The notes under the pieces are model-generated. The model searched no databases. It saw only the letters and a list, made by a program, of their open reading frames with translations, and was not told the DNA's origin. Source: JADHLJ01 sp038118725 (GTDB lineage: Bacteria > Pseudomonadota > Alphaproteobacteria > Thalassobaculales > Thalassobaculaceae). From it: a stretch of DNA of 43,905 nt. The translations under genes were made by a program, and so were the position numbers. This document shows, one piece after another, positions 24,801-33,663 of the stretch (positions within the stretch are counted from its first letter, which is position 1; the number at the start of each line of letters is the position of its first letter). The stretch lies in contig JAYOIK010000042.1 in assembly GCA_038118725.1 (NCBI GenBank), positions 1 through 43,905 of the forward strand. Direction: 5' to 3'.

Positions 24801-26344
24801 GACAGCTTCCACTCACGATCGGAACCCTGCATTTCGTCGGTATCGGCGGTATCGGCATGAGCGGTATCGCCGAGGTCCTGCACAATCTCGGTTACCAGGT
24901 TCAGGGCAGCGATCTCGCCGAGAATCCCAACGTGCGGCGTCTCATGAACCTGGGGATCAAGGTTTTTGTCGGCCAAGCCGCGGAGAATGTCTCGGATGCC
25001 TCGATCATCGTGGTTTCCACCGCGATCAAGCCCGACAACCCGGAGCTTCTCGCGGCTCGGGAGCGGCTCTTGCCGGTGGTGCACCGCGCCGAGATGCTGG
25101 GCGAGTTGATGCGCCTGAAATGGTCGATCGCCTGCGCCGGAACCCACGGCAAGACCACCACCACCTCGCTTGTCGCGGCGATGCTGGATGCCGCGGATCT
25201 AGATCCGACCGTGATCAACGGTGGGATCATCAACTCCTACGGAACCAACGCCCGGATCGGCGACGGTGAGTGGATGGTGGTCGAGGCGGATGAATCGGAT
25301 GGAAGCTTCAACCGACTGCCGGCGACCATCGCGGTGGTCACCAATATCGATCCCGAGCATCTGGATTTCCACGGCTCCTTCGAGAATTTGCAGGAGGCGT
25401 TCCGCGCTTTCGTGGCGAACATCCCGTTCTACGGGTTCGCGACCATGTGCATCGATCACCCGACCGTCCAGGCGCTGATCCCGAAAGTCTCGGACCGGCG
25501 TATCGTGACCTACGGCATGTCGCCCCAGGCCGACGTGCGCGGCTCTGAAATGTCGATCACCCCCGCCGGCTCCCGCTTTACCGTGACCCTGAAGGACCGG
25601 GCGCGCGGGGGCGAGATGGTGATCCGCGACTTGGCGCTGCCGATGTACGGCGCGCACAATGTTCTGAACGCGCTCGCCGCCGTTGCCGTCGCCCATGAGA
25701 TGGGGATGCCGGAGGAAATGATCCGGACGGGGTTGGCGAATTTCCAGGGGGTGAAGCGTCGCTTCACAAAAACCGGCGAGTCCCACGGCATCACGGTGAT
25801 CGACGACTATGGTCATCACCCCGTCGAGATTTCGGCGGTGTTGAGCGCCGCGCGTTCGGCCTGTCCGGAGGGCCGTATAACGGCTGTCGTGCAACCGCAT
25901 CGTTATTCCAGATTGGCGGACTTGTTCGAGGATTTCTGCGGCTGTTTCAACGACGCCGACCACGTGATTGTCGCCGATGTCTATGCCGCCGGCGAGGAGC
26001 CGGTGGAAGGCGCCGACAGGGACAGTCTGGTGGCGGGCCTCAGGGCGCGGGGCCACCGCAATGTCTTCGCGCTCAACGATCCCGTGGAATTGGCCGCCCG
26101 GGTCGCCGATATCGCGACGGCGGGCGATTTCGTGGTTTGTCTCGGCGCCGGCAACATCACCAACTGGGCGCAGGCTCTGCCTGGCGAGTTGGATCATATT
26201 CTCAACGCCGAACCGCCGCGCGGGCGGGATGACGGGGATAAGTCTGGCGATTCCGCGGCTGTTTTGCCCTTGAACCAGAATCAGCCGACATCCAGCGCGC
26301 CTTCGGCGCCCCTGGTGAGCGACCCGTCGGAGGTGACCCGATGA
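24797..26344 (+). CDS. murC: UDP-MurNAc:L-alanine ligase
   Basis: MurC adds the first amino acid to UDP-MurNAc. The 515-residue protein begins with the UDP-binding glycine loop FVGIGGIGMSGIAEVL, has the ATP loop GTHGKTTTTSLV and the MurC block DDYGHHPVEISAVL with VQPHRYSRL. The fold ends near CLGAGNITNWAQALPGEL. About 40 further residues form a polar, proline- and serine-rich tail that I do not expect in the folded enzyme. It overlaps both neighbours by four bases. Confidence 0.96.
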   Translation: MRQLPLTIGTLHFVGIGGIGMSGIAEVLHNLGYQVQGSDLAENPNVRRLMNLGIKVFVGQAAENVSDASIIVVSTAIKPDNPELLAARERLLPVVHRAEMLGELMRLKWSIACAGTHGKTTTTSLVAAMLDAADLDPTVINGGIINSYGTNARIGDGEWMVVEADESDGSFNRLPATIAVVTNIDPEHLDFHGSFENLQEAFRAFVANIPFYGFATMCIDHPTVQALIPKVSDRRIVTYGMSPQADVRGSEMSITPAGSRFTVTLKDRARGGEMVIRDLALPMYGAHNVLNALAAVAVAHEMGMPEEMIRTGLANFQGVKRRFTKTGESHGITVIDDYGHHPVEISAVLSAARSACPEGRITAVVQPHRYSRLADLFEDFCGCFNDADHVIVADVYAAGEEPVEGADRDSLVAGLRARGHRNVFALNDPVELAARVADIATAGDFVVCLGAGNITNWAQALPGELDHILNAEPPRGRDDGDKSGDSAAVLPLNQNQPTSSAPSAPLVSDPSEVTR

Positions 26345-27294
26345 TGGCGGCGCGTGATATCCCCACCCGCGACACGGCGCGTCTCGTCGAGCGGCTGCCC
26401 AGCGTGCGAGGCCGGTACTCCGAGAATGTGTCGATGGCGCCGATTACCTGGTTTCGCGTCGGCGGCGCCGCCGAGGTCGTCTTCCGCCCGAGCGATGTCG
26501 AGGATCTGGCGATGTTTCTCGCCGGCAAGCCGGAGGATGTTCCGGTGACCGTGATCGGCGTGACCTCGAACCTGCTGATCCGCGACGGCGGTATCCCTGG
26601 CGTGGTGATCCGACTGGGCAAGGCTTTCGCGGGAGTTGAGTTTTTCGAGGACACCGCGCGGATCGGCGCCGCCGTCCTGGATCTCAACGCGGCTCGGGCG
26701 GCGTTGCGGGAGAAGCGATCCAGTCTGGAATTCCTCAGTGGGATTCCCGGCGGCATCGGTGGTGGCCTGCGAATGAACGCCGGCGCCTATGGCCGCGAAT
26801 TCAAGGACGTCGTCATCGAGGCCGAGGCGATCGACGGTCGGGGAACCGTGCATCGGACTCCGGTTGCCGATCTCGGAATGGGATACCGCCATTCCGGCGC
26901 GCCGGAGGATTGGATTTTCACCTCGGCGCTGTTCATGGCGCCCAAGGGTGATGCCCAGGTCATCGCGGACCGCATGGACGAGATCGGCGCCGCCCGCGAG
27001 GCGAGTCAGCCGATCCGCTCCCGCACCGGAGGCAGTACTTTCGCCAATCCGGAAGGTCATAAGGCCTGGCAACTGATCGATGCCGCTGGATGCCGAGGGC
27101 TGCGCGTCGGCGGCGCCATGGTTTCGGATCTGCATTGCAACTTCTTGATCAACACCGGCGCCGCGACGGCGCGTGACCTGGAGACGCTCGGGGAAGAGGT
27201 GCGTCGCCGGGTTTTCGAGACAAGCGGCGTGTCGCTGCGCTGGGAAATCAGACGGATTGGGGAGCCCGCCAGCCAAGAGGAGGTGGCGCCATGA
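26341..27294 (+). CDS. murB: UDP-N-acetylenolpyruvoylglucosamine reductase
   Basis: MurB is an FAD enzyme that reduces enolpyruvyl-UDP-GlcNAc to UDP-MurNAc with NADPH. The 317-residue protein has TWFRVGGAAEVVFRP, the FAD loop GVTSNLLIRDGG and SGIPGGIGGGLRMNAGAYG. The proton-donor serine sits in GGSTFANPEGHKAW. Length and the MNAGAYG pattern fit the shorter type II enzymes. Two ATGs are adjacent (26341 and 26344), with GGAGG 6 bases before the first. It overlaps murC and ddl by four bases. Confidence 0.95.
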   Translation: MMAARDIPTRDTARLVERLPSVRGRYSENVSMAPITWFRVGGAAEVVFRPSDVEDLAMFLAGKPEDVPVTVIGVTSNLLIRDGGIPGVVIRLGKAFAGVEFFEDTARIGAAVLDLNAARAALREKRSSLEFLSGIPGGIGGGLRMNAGAYGREFKDVVIEAEAIDGRGTVHRTPVADLGMGYRHSGAPEDWIFTSALFMAPKGDAQVIADRMDEIGAAREASQPIRSRTGGSTFANPEGHKAWQLIDAAGCRGLRVGGAMVSDLHCNFLINTGAATARDLETLGEEVRRRVFETSGVSLRWEIRRIGEPASQEEVAP

Positions 27295-28208
27295 ACGTCA
27301 ACAAACACGTGGCCGTGCTGATGGGCGGCTGGTCGGCGGAGCGCGAGGTCTCCCTGGCGACCGGGACAGCCTGTGCCCAGGCGCTCCGGACGGCGGGCTT
27401 TCGAGTGACCGAGGTCGATGTCGACCGAAAGATCGCTCAAACCCTGTCCGCGCTGGCGCCGGATGTTTGCTTCAACGCGCTGCATGGCCCGATCGGCGAG
27501 GACGGCAACATCCAAGGCCTGCTCAACATCATGGGGCTGCCCTACACCCATAGCGGGGTTCAGGCCTCGGCGGTGGCAATGGATAAGCCGATGGCGAAAC
27601 AGGTTTTCGCCAAGGCCGGGTTGCGATGCCCGGAAGGCGTGGTCTGCTCGGTCGAGGATACGCTCGCCGGTGGGATCTACGAGGCGCCCTACGTCGTCAA
27701 GCCACTCAACCAGGGCTCCAGCGTCGGCGTGCATATCGTCCGTCAAGGCGACAACCATCCGCCGGTTTCCGGCAATTGGTCGTTCGGTGACCGGGTGCTG
27801 GTTGAGAAATACATCCCGGGCCGGGAATTGTCCGTCGGTGTGTTCGACGGAGAGGCCTTCTGCGTCACCGAGATCATTTCGAAGCACGGTTTCTACGACT
27901 ACAACGCGAAATACGAGGAGGGTGGCTCGATCCACGTCCTCCCCGCCGAACTACCGGACGAAATCACCGCCGAGGCCCTGTCGATGGCCACGCGGGCGCA
28001 TGCCTCGCTTGGATGCCGGGGCGTTACGCGCTCGGATTTTCGCTTTGACGATACCGAGAAGCGGATCGGCGATCTGTATCTGCTGGAAATCAACACACAG
28101 CCGGGAATGACCGCGACATCGCTGGTGCCCGAACAGGCGGCGTTCCGGGGCATGGCCTTTCCGGAACTGGTGTCGCGCATGGTGGAGGAAGCCCGATGCG
28201 AACTGTAG
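27291..28208 (+). CDS. ddl: D-alanine--D-alanine ligase
   Basis: Ddl makes the D-Ala-D-Ala dipeptide used by MurF. The 305-residue ATP-grasp protein opens VAVLMGGWSAEREVSLATG and contains CFNALHGPIGEDGNIQGLL, the substrate-gating SGVQASAVAMDK, KPLNQGSSVGV, the segment VEKYIPGRELSVGVFDG and the metal/ATP site LLEINTQPGMTATSLVPEQA. It overlaps ftsQ by 13 bases. Confidence 0.96.
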   Translation: MNVNKHVAVLMGGWSAEREVSLATGTACAQALRTAGFRVTEVDVDRKIAQTLSALAPDVCFNALHGPIGEDGNIQGLLNIMGLPYTHSGVQASAVAMDKPMAKQVFAKAGLRCPEGVVCSVEDTLAGGIYEAPYVVKPLNQGSSVGVHIVRQGDNHPPVSGNWSFGDRVLVEKYIPGRELSVGVFDGEAFCVTEIISKHGFYDYNAKYEEGGSIHVLPAELPDEITAEALSMATRAHASLGCRGVTRSDFRFDDTEKRIGDLYLLEINTQPGMTATSLVPEQAAFRGMAFPELVSRMVEEARCEL

Positions 28209-29074
28209 GCAAGACCAAAAGGCGGGAGCCGACCTTGGCGAAGTCCAATCGAGGCGCGCCGAAACGCGGCGCGAACTGGTTGCGACGCTTGCCGGTCCGC
28301 GGCCTGATCCTGTCCGGCCTGTTCGTCGGCGCGCTCGCGGCCATGGGCGGCGTTGGCTGGCACGCCGTGAACAGCGGCTTGCTGACGCGTCTCGCGATAT
28401 CGACCGAGACCGCGGCCATGGATCTGACTCGCGATAGTGGCCTTGAGGTTCGCGACGTTATGGTGGTCGGTCGCGATCGCACGAAACGCGACAAGCTGTT
28501 GCGCGCGATCGGCACGAAGGCCGGAGACCCGATCCTGAACATCGATCTCGAACGCGCGCATGCCCGGGTGGCCGGGTTGGCCTGGGTCAAGGACGCGCGT
28601 CTGGAACGTCGTCTGCCGGATACGCTTTTCGTCAGCTTGACCGAGCGTCAACCGATGGCCCTGTGGCAGCGCGGCGGCAAGTTGCATGTGATCGATTTGG
28701 ACGGCGGTGTCATTCCTGATCGAGATATCTCGAAGTTCTCCGACCTGCCGATCGTCATCGGTGACGACGCCCCGGCGCGGGCGCGCGAAGTGCTGGCCAT
28801 GTTGGCGGGCGAGCCGGATCTCGGCGGGCGGGTGCGCGCCATTACTTGGGTCAGCGAGCGGCGCTGGGATGTCCGGGTCGATGACCGGATCAACGTACAG
28901 CTCCCGGAACAGGACCCGCGTCAGGCGTGGTCGCAGCTCGCGAAGATGGAGCGCGAGCACGGCGTTTTGAGGCGTGACGTCATCACGATCGACATGCGCC
29001 TTCGCGATCAATTGGTGGTCCGCGTGGCGCCGGCGGCGGCGGCGCGCAAGCGGGACCGCGGGCGCGATACCTGA
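28196..29074 (+). CDS. ftsQ: Cell division protein FtsQ
   Basis: This 292-residue bitopic protein links early and late divisome parts through FtsB and FtsL. It has a basic cytoplasmic tail of about 35 residues, one membrane helix (VRGLILSGLFVGALAAMGGV) and a periplasmic POTRA domain (LEVRDVMVVGRDRTKRDKLL followed by GDPILNIDL and VAGLAWVKDARLERRLPDTL), then the FtsQ beta domain. GGAGGAAG lies just before the ATG, inside the end of ddl. The C-terminus is basic. Confidence 0.94.
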   Translation: MRTVGKTKRREPTLAKSNRGAPKRGANWLRRLPVRGLILSGLFVGALAAMGGVGWHAVNSGLLTRLAISTETAAMDLTRDSGLEVRDVMVVGRDRTKRDKLLRAIGTKAGDPILNIDLERAHARVAGLAWVKDARLERRLPDTLFVSLTERQPMALWQRGGKLHVIDLDGGVIPDRDISKFSDLPIVIGDDAPARAREVLAMLAGEPDLGGRVRAITWVSERRWDVRVDDRINVQLPEQDPRQAWSQLAKMEREHGVLRRDVITIDMRLRDQLVVRVAPAAAARKRDRGRDT

Positions 29075-29101
29075 GGATCGGGGCTGGAAAGGAATGGCGC
29101 G

Positions 29102-30385
29102 GTGAAGAGAAGCTTGGCGAAATCGAAGGGTGAGTTGGTCGCGGCCCTCGATATCGGGTCGACCAAGACCTGCTGTTTCGTGGCGCGGGTCGGAGACGCG
29201 CGCGCGTCCGAGCCGCATGCCGCGCTGTCGGGCGTTCGCATCCTCGGGATCGGCCATCAGGTCGCCGGCGGCGTGCGCAACGGCGCCGTCATCGACATGG
29301 ACGCCGCGGAAACCGCGATCCGCCGCGCGGTCCATGCCGCCGAGACCATGGCCAAGGAAACCGTAACCCGGGTCTTCGTCAATCTCTCGGGTGGCTATCC
29401 CATGTCGCGAACCTTCGGCGTCGAGGTGGCGATTGACGGTCACCAGGTCGCCGACGGCGATCTTCGCCGGATCCTCGGCCAGGGCCGGTCGGTGGAAATC
29501 GAGGACGATCGCGACCTTATTCACTCCATCCCGGTCGGGTTCTCGATCGACGGCAATCGCGGCATTCGCGACCCCAGGGGCATGGCCGGTCAGAAACTCG
29601 GCGCGCATATCCATCTGGTGACCGCGGCCTCGGGCCCGGTTCGCAACCTCTCCATGGTGGTTCAGCGCTGTCATCTGGATATCAACGGTTATGTCGCCTC
29701 ACCCTACGCCTCGGGACTTTCCTGTCTGGTCGAGGACGAAAGGGATCTCGGCGTGACGGTCATCGACATGGGCGGCGGCACGACCACGGTCGCGGTCTTC
29801 TTCGACGGCAGCGTCGTCTTCACCGACGTGGTGCCAGTCGGGGGTGGCCACGTGACCAACGATATCGCCCGCGGATTGTCGACCCCGATCGCCGAGGCCG
29901 AGCGGCTGAAGACCTTGCACGGCTGCGCGACGCTTTCGCCCTTGGACGATCGCGAGACCCTTGAGGTGCCCCAGGTCGGAGAAGAAGCCGACGCCCAGCC
30001 CAATCAAGTTCAGAAATCCATGCTCATCCGGATCATTCAGCCGCGGCTGGAGGAGATCTTCGAGATGGTCAAGGCGCGCCTGGAGCAATCCGGGTTCGAC
30101 AAGATCGCCGGCCGCCGCGCCGTTTTGACGGGCGGGGCGAGCCAGATGCCGGGTCTTCGCGATCTGGCGCAACGCATTCTGGATAAGCAGGTCCGACTGG
30201 GCCGGCCGATCCGGATAAACGGATTGGCGGACGCGGCCACCGGGCCCGCGTTTTCGACCTGCGCGGGGCTGTTGGCCTACGCCGTCGATCCAGGTTTCGA
30301 CGTTCCCGAGATCGGGCGCGCCGACAAGGTGGAGCCGGCCGGCATGCTCGGCAAGGTCGGCTCATGGCTGAGGGAGAACTTCTAA
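29102..30385 (+). CDS. ftsA: Cell division protein FtsA
   Basis: FtsA is the actin-like protein that tethers FtsZ to the membrane. The 427-residue protein starts at GTG 29102, behind AAAGGA. It has the phosphate-1 loop VAALDIGSTKTCCFVARVG, the SHS2/1C domain in the first third, the phosphate-2 loop VIDMGGGTTTVAVF and the adenosine motif LTGGASQMPG. The last residues, GMLGKVGSWLRENF, form the amphipathic membrane-targeting helix. Its TAA shares the A with the ATG of the next small ORF (TAATG). Confidence 0.95.
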   Translation: MKRSLAKSKGELVAALDIGSTKTCCFVARVGDARASEPHAALSGVRILGIGHQVAGGVRNGAVIDMDAAETAIRRAVHAAETMAKETVTRVFVNLSGGYPMSRTFGVEVAIDGHQVADGDLRRILGQGRSVEIEDDRDLIHSIPVGFSIDGNRGIRDPRGMAGQKLGAHIHLVTAASGPVRNLSMVVQRCHLDINGYVASPYASGLSCLVEDERDLGVTVIDMGGGTTTVAVFFDGSVVFTDVVPVGGGHVTNDIARGLSTPIAEAERLKTLHGCATLSPLDDRETLEVPQVGEEADAQPNQVQKSMLIRIIQPRLEEIFEMVKARLEQSGFDKIAGRRAVLTGGASQMPGLRDLAQRILDKQVRLGRPIRINGLADAATGPAFSTCAGLLAYAVDPGFDVPEIGRADKVEPAGMLGKVGSWLRENF

Positions 30386-30552
30386 TGGCAAGCAAACAAG
30401 CCCTACACGCGGTGGTCGCCTCGAACGGCGCCTGCCTCGGACGGCCGGTGATCCTGTCGACCGTCGTCCGATCCACGAAAACCGACGGCAATTCCGCCAA
30501 TCGCGCCCGCGCGACCGTTCAAGCCCGCAACCCCAAGACCCGGAGGGTATAA
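30385..30552 (+). CDS. Unrecognised 55-residue basic protein between ftsA and ftsZ
   Basis: I do not recognise this ORF. It starts at ATG 30385, sharing an A with the ftsA stop, and its own TAA shares an A with the ftsZ ATG, so it is TAATG-coupled on both sides. GGGAG (30372-30376) lies 8 bases before its ATG. The ftsZ ribosome site GGAGGG (30542-30547) is inside its last codons. Of 55 codons, 43 end in G or C, as expected for a translated gene in this genome. The product begins MASKQALHAVVASNGACLGR, is rich in Arg and Lys with one acidic residue, and has no membrane helix. It could be a small divisome factor, or only a translated leader that sets FtsZ output. Confidence 0.6.
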   Translation: MASKQALHAVVASNGACLGRPVILSTVVRSTKTDGNSANRARATVQARNPKTRRV

Positions 30553-32351
30553 TGACCATCAATTTTTCCGTTCCGCATGACGAACACGAACTGAAGCCGC
30601 GGATCACCGTGATTGGGGTCGGCGGCGCCGGCGGCAATGCCGTCAACAACATGATCCGATCGAACCTGGAGGGTGTTGAGTTCATCGTCACCAATACCGA
30701 TGCTCAATCGCTCAGTCAGTCCCTGGCCGACCGCCGTCTACAGCTCGGCCCGACCGTGACCCAGGGATTGGGCGCCGGGTCCCGCCCGGATGTCGGCAAG
30801 GCGGCCGCCGAGGAGGCGATGGAGGAGCTGATCTCCGAACTCGGTGACAGCAACATGGTCTTCATCACCGCCGGCATGGGCGGCGGCACCGGTACCGGCG
30901 CCGCTCCGGTTATCGCCCAGGCCGCCCGCGAGCGGGGTATTCTGACGGTCGGTGTGATCACCAAGCCGTTCCATTTCGAGGGCGCGCACCGCATGCGCAC
31001 CGCCGAGGCGGGGATCGAGGAGTTGTCGCAATATGTCGACACCCTGATCATCATCCCGAACCAGAACCTGTTCCGGATCGCCAACGAGAAGACCACCTTC
31101 GCCGACGCCTTCCACATGGCGGACAACGTTCTGCACCAGGGCGTGCGCGGCGTGACGGATCTGATGGTGATGCCGGGTCTGATCAATCTCGATTTTGCGG
31201 ATATTCGCACCGTGATGAGCGAGATGGGCAAGGCGATGATGGGCACCGGCGAGGCCGACGGCGAAAAGCGCGCCATCGAGGCCGCCGAGTCCGCGATCAG
31301 CAACCCGCTGCTCGACGATATGTCGATGAAGGGCGCGCGCGGCGTGCTTATCAACATCACCGGCGGCATGGACATGACCCTGTTCGAGGTCGACGAGGCC
31401 GCGAACCGGATACGCGAGGAGGTCGACGCCGACGCCAATATCATCTTCGGATCGACCTTTGACGAGAAGCTCGACGGTCTGATGCGGGTCTCGGTGGTGG
31501 CGACCGGTATCGCGGCGGAAGGCCTGGCGGCGAAACCACGTCCGCAGATGACCCTGGTTTCCAGCCGGCCCAAGCAGGATACGACCCCGGCGGCGGCTCC
31601 GGCCCCGACCACGGTGACCATGAGCGACCCGAGCGAGCCCGAGGCGGAGCCGGTTATGCGGACCGGGACCGATGACGCGCCGATCAATGTCGACGCGGTC
31701 TCCACGTCCTTGAACCTGACCGAGGACAAGCTCGCGGCCACCCTGGATGTCGCGCGCCGGATGGCGGGATCGTCGTCTCAACCGGCGGAAACCTTTGGGA
31801 CCAGCGGGGAAGCCGTGACGGCGGAGCAGCAATCGGTTGAAACCACGGTGGCGGAAACCGCGCCGGCGTCGAGCGTCGGGGTTCAGGCCTCGGCGGTGCG
31901 CGCGTCGGTCGCCGAGACCATCGCGGCGCGTACCGCCGCGCCGGCGCCGGTGAAACCGGTGATCTCGCGTCCCAGCGCGGATCCCTTCGTCGCGCCTCCG
32001 CCGGCGATCCCGCCGAGCAAGGCGGCGGCTGAAGCGTCCAGCGAGATCGATCCGTTCGGCGCCGCTGAAATGGCGAATGCCGGCGGCGGTGCCGCCAAGG
32101 CGCCGTCGCTTTTCCAGCGCGTGACCGGTATGGGCCGCAAGACCCGCGAGGAAACGGTTGCCAAGACCGTCGATCCGGCGCCGGCCCCGACGGCTTCCAT
32201 GACCGCCGCGCCGGCGGCGCCGGCGGAAGCGAAGCCGGCGGCGGAACAGCCGAAACTCGGCTCGCTTGACCGGGCGGATCGCGTGACGGCCAGCAGCGCG
32301 GATGACGATCTGCTCGACATTCCCGCTTTCCTGCGCCGTCAAGCGAACTAA
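30552..32351 (+). CDS. ftsZ: Cell division protein FtsZ with a long C-terminal linker
   Basis: FtsZ is the tubulin-like GTPase of the division ring. The 599-residue protein has the nucleotide region VIGVGGAGGNAVNNMI, the tubulin signature GGGTGTG (residues 110-116) and the T7-loop region NLDFADIRTVMSEMGKAMMG. The globular part ends near residue 320. A linker of roughly 255 residues rich in Ala, Pro, Thr and Glu follows. The C-terminus LDIPAFLRRQAN is the conserved peptide that binds FtsA and other anchors. GGAGG is 5 bases upstream of the start. Long linkers are usual in alphaproteobacteria. Confidence 0.97.
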   Translation: MTINFSVPHDEHELKPRITVIGVGGAGGNAVNNMIRSNLEGVEFIVTNTDAQSLSQSLADRRLQLGPTVTQGLGAGSRPDVGKAAAEEAMEELISELGDSNMVFITAGMGGGTGTGAAPVIAQAARERGILTVGVITKPFHFEGAHRMRTAEAGIEELSQYVDTLIIIPNQNLFRIANEKTTFADAFHMADNVLHQGVRGVTDLMVMPGLINLDFADIRTVMSEMGKAMMGTGEADGEKRAIEAAESAISNPLLDDMSMKGARGVLINITGGMDMTLFEVDEAANRIREEVDADANIIFGSTFDEKLDGLMRVSVVATGIAAEGLAAKPRPQMTLVSSRPKQDTTPAAAPAPTTVTMSDPSEPEAEPVMRTGTDDAPINVDAVSTSLNLTEDKLAATLDVARRMAGSSSQPAETFGTSGEAVTAEQQSVETTVAETAPASSVGVQASAVRASVAETIAARTAAPAPVKPVISRPSADPFVAPPPAIPPSKAAAEASSEIDPFGAAEMANAGGGAAKAPSLFQRVTGMGRKTREETVAKTVDPAPAPTASMTAAPAAPAEAKPAAEQPKLGSLDRADRVTASSADDDLLDIPAFLRRQAN

Positions 32352-32372
32352 GAGGCCTTGAATTATCGAGTT

Positions 32373-32387
32373 TTAACAATGGGTTAA
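32373..32387. promoter_or_regulatory. Perfect TTAA-N7-TTAA element, CtrA-box-like
   Basis: TTAA at 32373-32376 and 32384-32387 are separated by exactly seven bases (CAATGGG). This is the consensus of the alphaproteobacterial cell-cycle regulator CtrA. It lies 22 bases after the ftsZ stop in a short AT-rich stretch and 143 bases before lpxC. The motif is palindromic, so strand is undefined. Binding is not shown. Confidence 0.45.
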
Positions 32388-32420
32388 GGTGTAACACTCG
32401 GTAACAAAAGGTGATTTGAG

Positions 32421-32454
32421 AGGCCCCGCCGGTATTGATACACCAGCGGGGCCT
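32421..32454 (+). terminator. GC-rich hairpin after ftsZ, possible terminator
   Basis: AGGCCCCGC (32421-32429) pairs with GCGGGGCCT (32446-32454) over nine bases with a 16-base loop. Only TTGCAAT follows, so a U-tract is weak. It lies 69 bases after the ftsZ stop and 76 before lpxC, a suitable place to end or attenuate the dcw transcript. Confidence 0.6.
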
Positions 32455-32530
32455 TGCAATGCCCGAGCGATAATAAGACCAGACTGAACGGGCGGCATTC
32501 TAGGGGCAGGGACAGTGGGGCGAGTGGCGC

Positions 32531-33478
32531 ATGAATTTCATGAATTTTGAACCGGGTTCGGGAACGGTTCGTCAACGGACGTTGAAGAACGCCATACCGT
32601 GCAGGGGTGTCGCGCTGCACAGCGGTCTCGATTGCTCCATGACGGTCAAGCCGGCCGGACCGGATCATGGGATCGTATTCAAGCGCACCGATGTCACCGA
32701 CCGGGATTCTCTTATCCCGGCGCGCTGGGATCGGGTTTCAAGCACGACCTTGTGCACCACCATCAGCAATGATGACGGCGTGGAAGTAGCGACGATCGAG
32801 CATCTCATGGCGGCGCTCGCGGGGTGCGGGCTGGACAACGCGCTGATCGAGATCGACGGCCCCGAGGTTCCGGTCATGGACGGCAGTTCGGCACCTTTCG
32901 TGATGTTGTTCGAATGCGCCGGATCCGTCGAGCAGGAAGCGCCGCGACGGGCGCTGAGGGTCTTGAAGCCGGTCACGGTTGATGACGGCGATTGCAAGAT
33001 GACGGTACTGCCCGCGGATGACTTCTCCGTGGATTTCGAGATCGACTTCGAGTCCAAGGCGGTGAGCGAAACGAGCCTTGATATCCGGTTGGTGAACGGC
33101 ACTTTCAATGAGTCGATCAGTCGGGCGCGGACCTTTGGTTTCCTTGAGGATATCGATCGGTTGCGCGCCGCGGGGTTGGCCCTGGGCGGCTCCTTGGATA
33201 ACGCGGTGGTCGTGGACGGCGACCGGGTTCTGAACGAAGGCGGACTGCGCTTCGACGATGAGTTCGTGCGTCACAAGATCCTCGACTGCGTCGGTGATCT
33301 TTATCTCGCCGGCGGCCCGATCTTGGCCCGCGTGGTCGCGCATAAGTCCGGGCATGCCTTCAACAACAAGCTGCTTCGCGCGCTATTCGCCGACCAGGAC
33401 GCCTGGGAGTGGACGACGCTGGACTCGGTCGACGTCGCCGACTGGCACGCGCGCGAACCGCTCGCCGCCACCGCCTAG
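32531..33478 (+). CDS. lpxC: UDP-3-O-acyl-N-acetylglucosamine deacetylase
   Basis: LpxC is the zinc enzyme that commits UDP-GlcNAc to lipid A. The 315-residue protein starts QRTLKNAIPCRGVALHSG after a short leader. Zinc ligands are H91 (TIEHLMAAL), H248 and D252 (RHKILDCVGD). The general base is H275 in HKSGH. The acid region is DGPEVPVMDGSSAPF. Two in-frame ATGs (32531 and 32540) are possible starts. LpxC after ftsZ is the usual dcw arrangement in proteobacteria. It shows that this is an LPS-making Gram-negative. The gap 33479-33663 behind it holds only a short GGCGGC/GCCGCC hairpin. Confidence 0.96.
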   Translation: MNFMNFEPGSGTVRQRTLKNAIPCRGVALHSGLDCSMTVKPAGPDHGIVFKRTDVTDRDSLIPARWDRVSSTTLCTTISNDDGVEVATIEHLMAALAGCGLDNALIEIDGPEVPVMDGSSAPFVMLFECAGSVEQEAPRRALRVLKPVTVDDGDCKMTVLPADDFSVDFEIDFESKAVSETSLDIRLVNGTFNESISRARTFGFLEDIDRLRAAGLALGGSLDNAVVVDGDRVLNEGGLRFDDEFVRHKILDCVGDLYLAGGPILARVVAHKSGHAFNNKLLRALFADQDAWEWTTLDSVDVADWHAREPLAATA

Positions 33479-33663
33479 GTAAACGCACGTCGCTTTCCAA
33501 CTCCGTAATCGGTCAAGGCGGCTTCGCCGCCGAGCGCTTCGCGGTCGGTGTCGGCGCGTCGACATCTCACATGCTTGACGACCGCGCGTCCACGTGATGC
33601 AACGGCTCGCGTCCACCAGGGCGATCCACGCCCGACTCACGTAACTGAATATCGGAAACGGAT

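Noticed and set aside
33479..33663. Possible small gene between lpxC and the EamA transporter
   Set aside because: Frames here are short, have no ribosome site and show no recognisable protein. Only a short hairpin is visible.
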